Shown: piece after piece, positions 61,878 to 64,000 of the stretch
Numbering within the stretch: the first letter of the stretch is position 1
Layout of the letters: each line of letters begins with the position of its first letter
The notes under the pieces: model-generated
The model's database searches: none
The model's input: the letters and a program-made list of their open reading frames with translations, nothing else
Told to the model about the DNA's origin: nothing
Position numbers and translations under genes: made by a program
Origin: Paragordius varius
Taxonomy: Eukaryota; Nematomorpha
Direction of reading: 5' to 3'
Assembly (NCBI GenBank): GCA_964247055.1
Contig: OZ176050.1
Coordinates: 62,001 to 126,000 of the forward strand
DNA: 64,000 bases

Positions 61878-64000
61878 CGCCATAATTATTTTTAGGTAGC
61901 CCTATGGTAGTTCCATCATCACCCCAAATATTTTCGAGATCGGAGTATAAATGTAATTTTTTTGAATTTTTTAAATATTTAAAAAATTTATTTTATACGA
62001 TTTTAAAAATAAAAATGGCTACCTTAAATCCAAATTTGATCAGGTGATGTCACTATAATTTTTTTTGGGTAGCCCTATGGTAGTTCCATCATCACCCCAA
62101 ATATTGTCGAGATCGGAGTATAAATGTAATTTTTATGAATTTTTTAAATATTTAAAAAATTTATTTTATACGATTTTAAAAATAAAAATGGCTACCTAAA
62201 ATCCAAATTTAATCAGGTGATGTCACCATAATTTTTTTTGGGTAGCCCTATGGTAATTCCATCATCACCCCAAATATTTTGGGGATCGGACTATAAATGT
62301 AATTTTTATGAATTTTTTAAATATTTAAAAAATTTATTTTATACGATTTTAAAAATAAAAATGGCTACCTAAAATCCAAATTTGATCAGGTGATGTCACT
62401 ATAATTTATTTTGGGTAGCCCTATGGTAGTTCCATCATCACCCCAAATATTTTGGCGATCGGACTATAAATGTAATTTTTATGAATTTTTTAAATATTTA
62501 AAAAATTTATTTTATACGATTTTAAAAATAAAAATGGCTACCTAAAATCCAAATTTGATCAGGTGATGTCACTATAATTTTTTTTGGGTAGCCCTATGGT
62601 AGTTCCATCATCACGCCAAATATTGTCGAGATCGGAGTATAAATGTAATTTTTATGAATTTTTTAAATATTTAAAAAATTTATTTTATACGATTTTAAAA
62701 ATAAAAATGGCTACCTAAAATCCAAATTTGATCAGGTGATGTCACTATAATTTTTTTTGCGTAGCCCTATGGTAGTTCCATCATCACCACAAATATTTTG
62801 GCGATCGGACTATAAATGTAATTTTTATGAATTTTTTAAATATTTAAAAAATTTATTTTATACGATTTAAAAATAAAAATGGCTACCTAAAATCCAAATT
62901 TGATCAGGTGATGTCACTATAATTTTTTTTGGGTAGCCCTATGGTAGTTCCATCATCACCCCAAATATTTTGGCGATCGGAGTATAAATGTAATTTTTAT
63001 GAATTTTTTAAATATTTAAAAAATTTATTTTATACGATTTTAAAAATAAAAATGGCTACCTAAAATCCAAATTTGATCAGGTGATGTCACCATAATTTTT
63101 GGGTAGCCCTATGGTAATTCCATCATCACCCCAAATATTTTGGGGATCGGAGTATAAATGTAATTTTTATGAATTTTTAAATATTTAAAAAATTTATTTT
63201 ATACGATATTAGAAATAATTATGGCTACCTAAAATCCAAATTTGATCAGGTGATGTCACTATAATTTTTTTTGTGTAGCCCTATGGTAGTTCCATCATCA
63301 CCACAAATATCTTGGCGATCGGACTATAAATGTAATTTTTATGAATTTTTTAAATATTTAAAAAATTTATTTTATACGATTTTAAAAATAAAAATGGCTA
63401 CCTAAAATCCAAATTTGATCAGGTGATGTCGCCATAATTTTTTTTGCGTAGCCCTATGGTTGTTCCATCATCACCTCAAATATTTTGGGGATCGGACTAT
63501 AAATGTAATTTTTATGAATTTTTTAAATATTTAAAAAAATTATTTTTATACGATTTTAAGATAAAAATGGCTACCTAAAATCCAAATTTGATCAGGTGAT
63601 GTCACTATAATTTTTTTTGGGTAGCCCTATGGTAGTTCCATCATCACCCCAAATATTGTCGAGATCGGAGTATAAATGTAATTTTTATGAATTTTTTAAA
63701 TATTTAAAAAATTTATTTTATACGATATTAAAAATAAAAATGGCTACCTAAAATCCAAATTTGATCAGGTGATGTCACCATAATTTTTGGGTAGCCCTAT
63801 GGTAATTCCATCATCACCCCAAATATTTTGGGGATCGGACTATAAATGTAATTTTTATGAATTTTTTAAATATTTAAAAAATTTATTTTATACGATTTTA
63901 AAAATAAAAATGGCTACCTAAAATCCAAATTTGATCAGGTGATGTCACTATAATTTTTTTTGGGTAGCCCTATGGTAGTTCCATCATCACCCCAAATATT
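61878..64000. repeat. Right-hand block, copy 2, running off the window
   Basis: Repeats 59984-61704 with two extra units (62397-62742) and a divergent 169-bp unit (63088-63256). The C unit with AAAAAAATTATTTTTATA lies 2413 bp (14 units minus 9 bp) after its twin. The last 55 bp are a partial unit. Confidence 0.87.
63088..63256 (+). repeat. Most divergent unit, 169 bp
   Basis: It has only five Ts after ATAA, a class I GGGG block joined to class II GGAGTA, one T lost before the palindrome centre, and GATATTAGAAATAATTATGG in place of the usual GATTTTAAAAATAAAAATGG. It combines more changes than any other unit I noted. Confidence 0.85.

Larger units (their letters stand above)
1..64000. repeat. 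AT-rich 173-bp satellite DNA array, higher-order organised
   Basis: The window consists entirely of head-to-tail copies of one 173-bp unit, about 74% A+T. I count 370 complete units in the phase used here plus 55 bp of another at the right end. No unit is inverted and no non-satellite base run interrupts the array, so both edges lie outside. The unit length is not a multiple of three and stops occur in every unit, so the array is not coding. Length, purity, nucleosome-like period and HOR organisation are typical of eukaryotic centromeric or subtelomeric satellites. That location is inference; the species and satellite name are not recognised. Confidence 0.99.

Noticed and set aside
1-64000. 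Short open reading frames starting at ATGGCTACC, ATGAATTTT and similar
   Set aside because: Each hits a stop within the unit (ATG GCT ACC TAA), the 173-bp period shifts frame every unit, and no ribosome-binding or splice context is visible.
1-64000. CRISPR array
   Set aside because: There are no unique spacers; the repeats abut directly and the unit is far longer than a CRISPR repeat.
1-64000. Transposable-element origin (terminal repeats, target-site duplications)
   Set aside because: I found no terminal repeats or coding remnant; the 24-bp palindrome is internal to each unit and no flanking non-satellite DNA is available to test for target duplications.
1-64000. Telomeric repeats
   Set aside because: No TTAGG, TTAGGG or TTTAGGG tandem run occurs; GGGTAG is part of the satellite unit only.
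1-64000. Assignment to a named satellite or species (nematode, aphid or other insect satellites of about 170 bp)
   Set aside because: The unit length alone is not diagnostic and I do not recognise the sequence; a database search would be decisive.
1-64000. Inverted units or orientation switches
   Set aside because: I scanned for reverse-complement boxes such as TTATAGTG and GGTAGCCAT and saw none in tandem register.

Overview
The whole 64 kb window is one uninterrupted, head-to-tail tandem array of an AT-rich satellite DNA (about 26% G+C in a representative unit). Phased on the CAC(C/T)ATAA / CGCCATAA box at position 1, I count 370 complete units plus a 55-bp partial unit at the right end. 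The standard unit is 173 bp, all units lie in the same orientation, and neither array edge is in the window. I see no protein-coding gene, RNA gene, transposon insertion or unique spacer. A pure satellite block of this size with a near-nucleosomal unit points to eukaryotic centromeric, pericentromeric or subtelomeric heterochromatin. I do not recognise the sequence as a named satellite and cannot assign a species.

The unit has two parts. Positions 1-87 carry most of the variation and define the subfamilies. Positions 88-173 are nearly invariant and hold a perfect 24-bp palindrome at 88-111. Two main classes differ at linked sites 58/60/68: class I reads TTGGGGATCGGACTA and class II reads TCGAGATCGGAGTA. 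Names used below: A = class I with GGTAATTCC; B = GAGTAGCTC; C = GCGTAGCCC plus GGTTGTTCC, class I; C+ = C with a 3-bp insertion; D = class II with ATTGTCGAG; E = class II with ATAAATTTTTTT; F = class II with TGTAGTTTTT and usually GGATACC; G = CGCC start with ATTGTCGAG; G' = class II with TTTTTTG at 80-86, usually with a CGCC start. Asterisks mark private variants.

The units are arranged in higher-order repeats (HORs) that change along the window. From 0 to 16 kb there are 9-mers of 1557 bp (G C D B D E F D E), 6-mers, 8-mers and an 18-unit-spaced duplication, all with little length variation. From 14.7 to 26.3 kb there is a 15-mer that became an 18-mer (3114 bp) through a 519-bp E-F-A duplication; the 18-mer is present twice. 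From 26.6 to 29.5 kb there is another 9-mer pair. From 29.4 to 38.6 kb a 21-mer family contains a 13-mer duplication and a visible crossover junction. From 38.6 to 64 kb there is a different set of subfamilies with more indels, 9-mers of 1545 bp, a 10-mer/9-mer pair, 21-unit-spaced blocks and a 692-bp 4-mer duplication.

Nothing here encodes a system. The biological content is the satellite itself, its candidate protein-binding or structural motifs, and an unusually readable record of unequal exchange. All sequence comparisons were made by eye.
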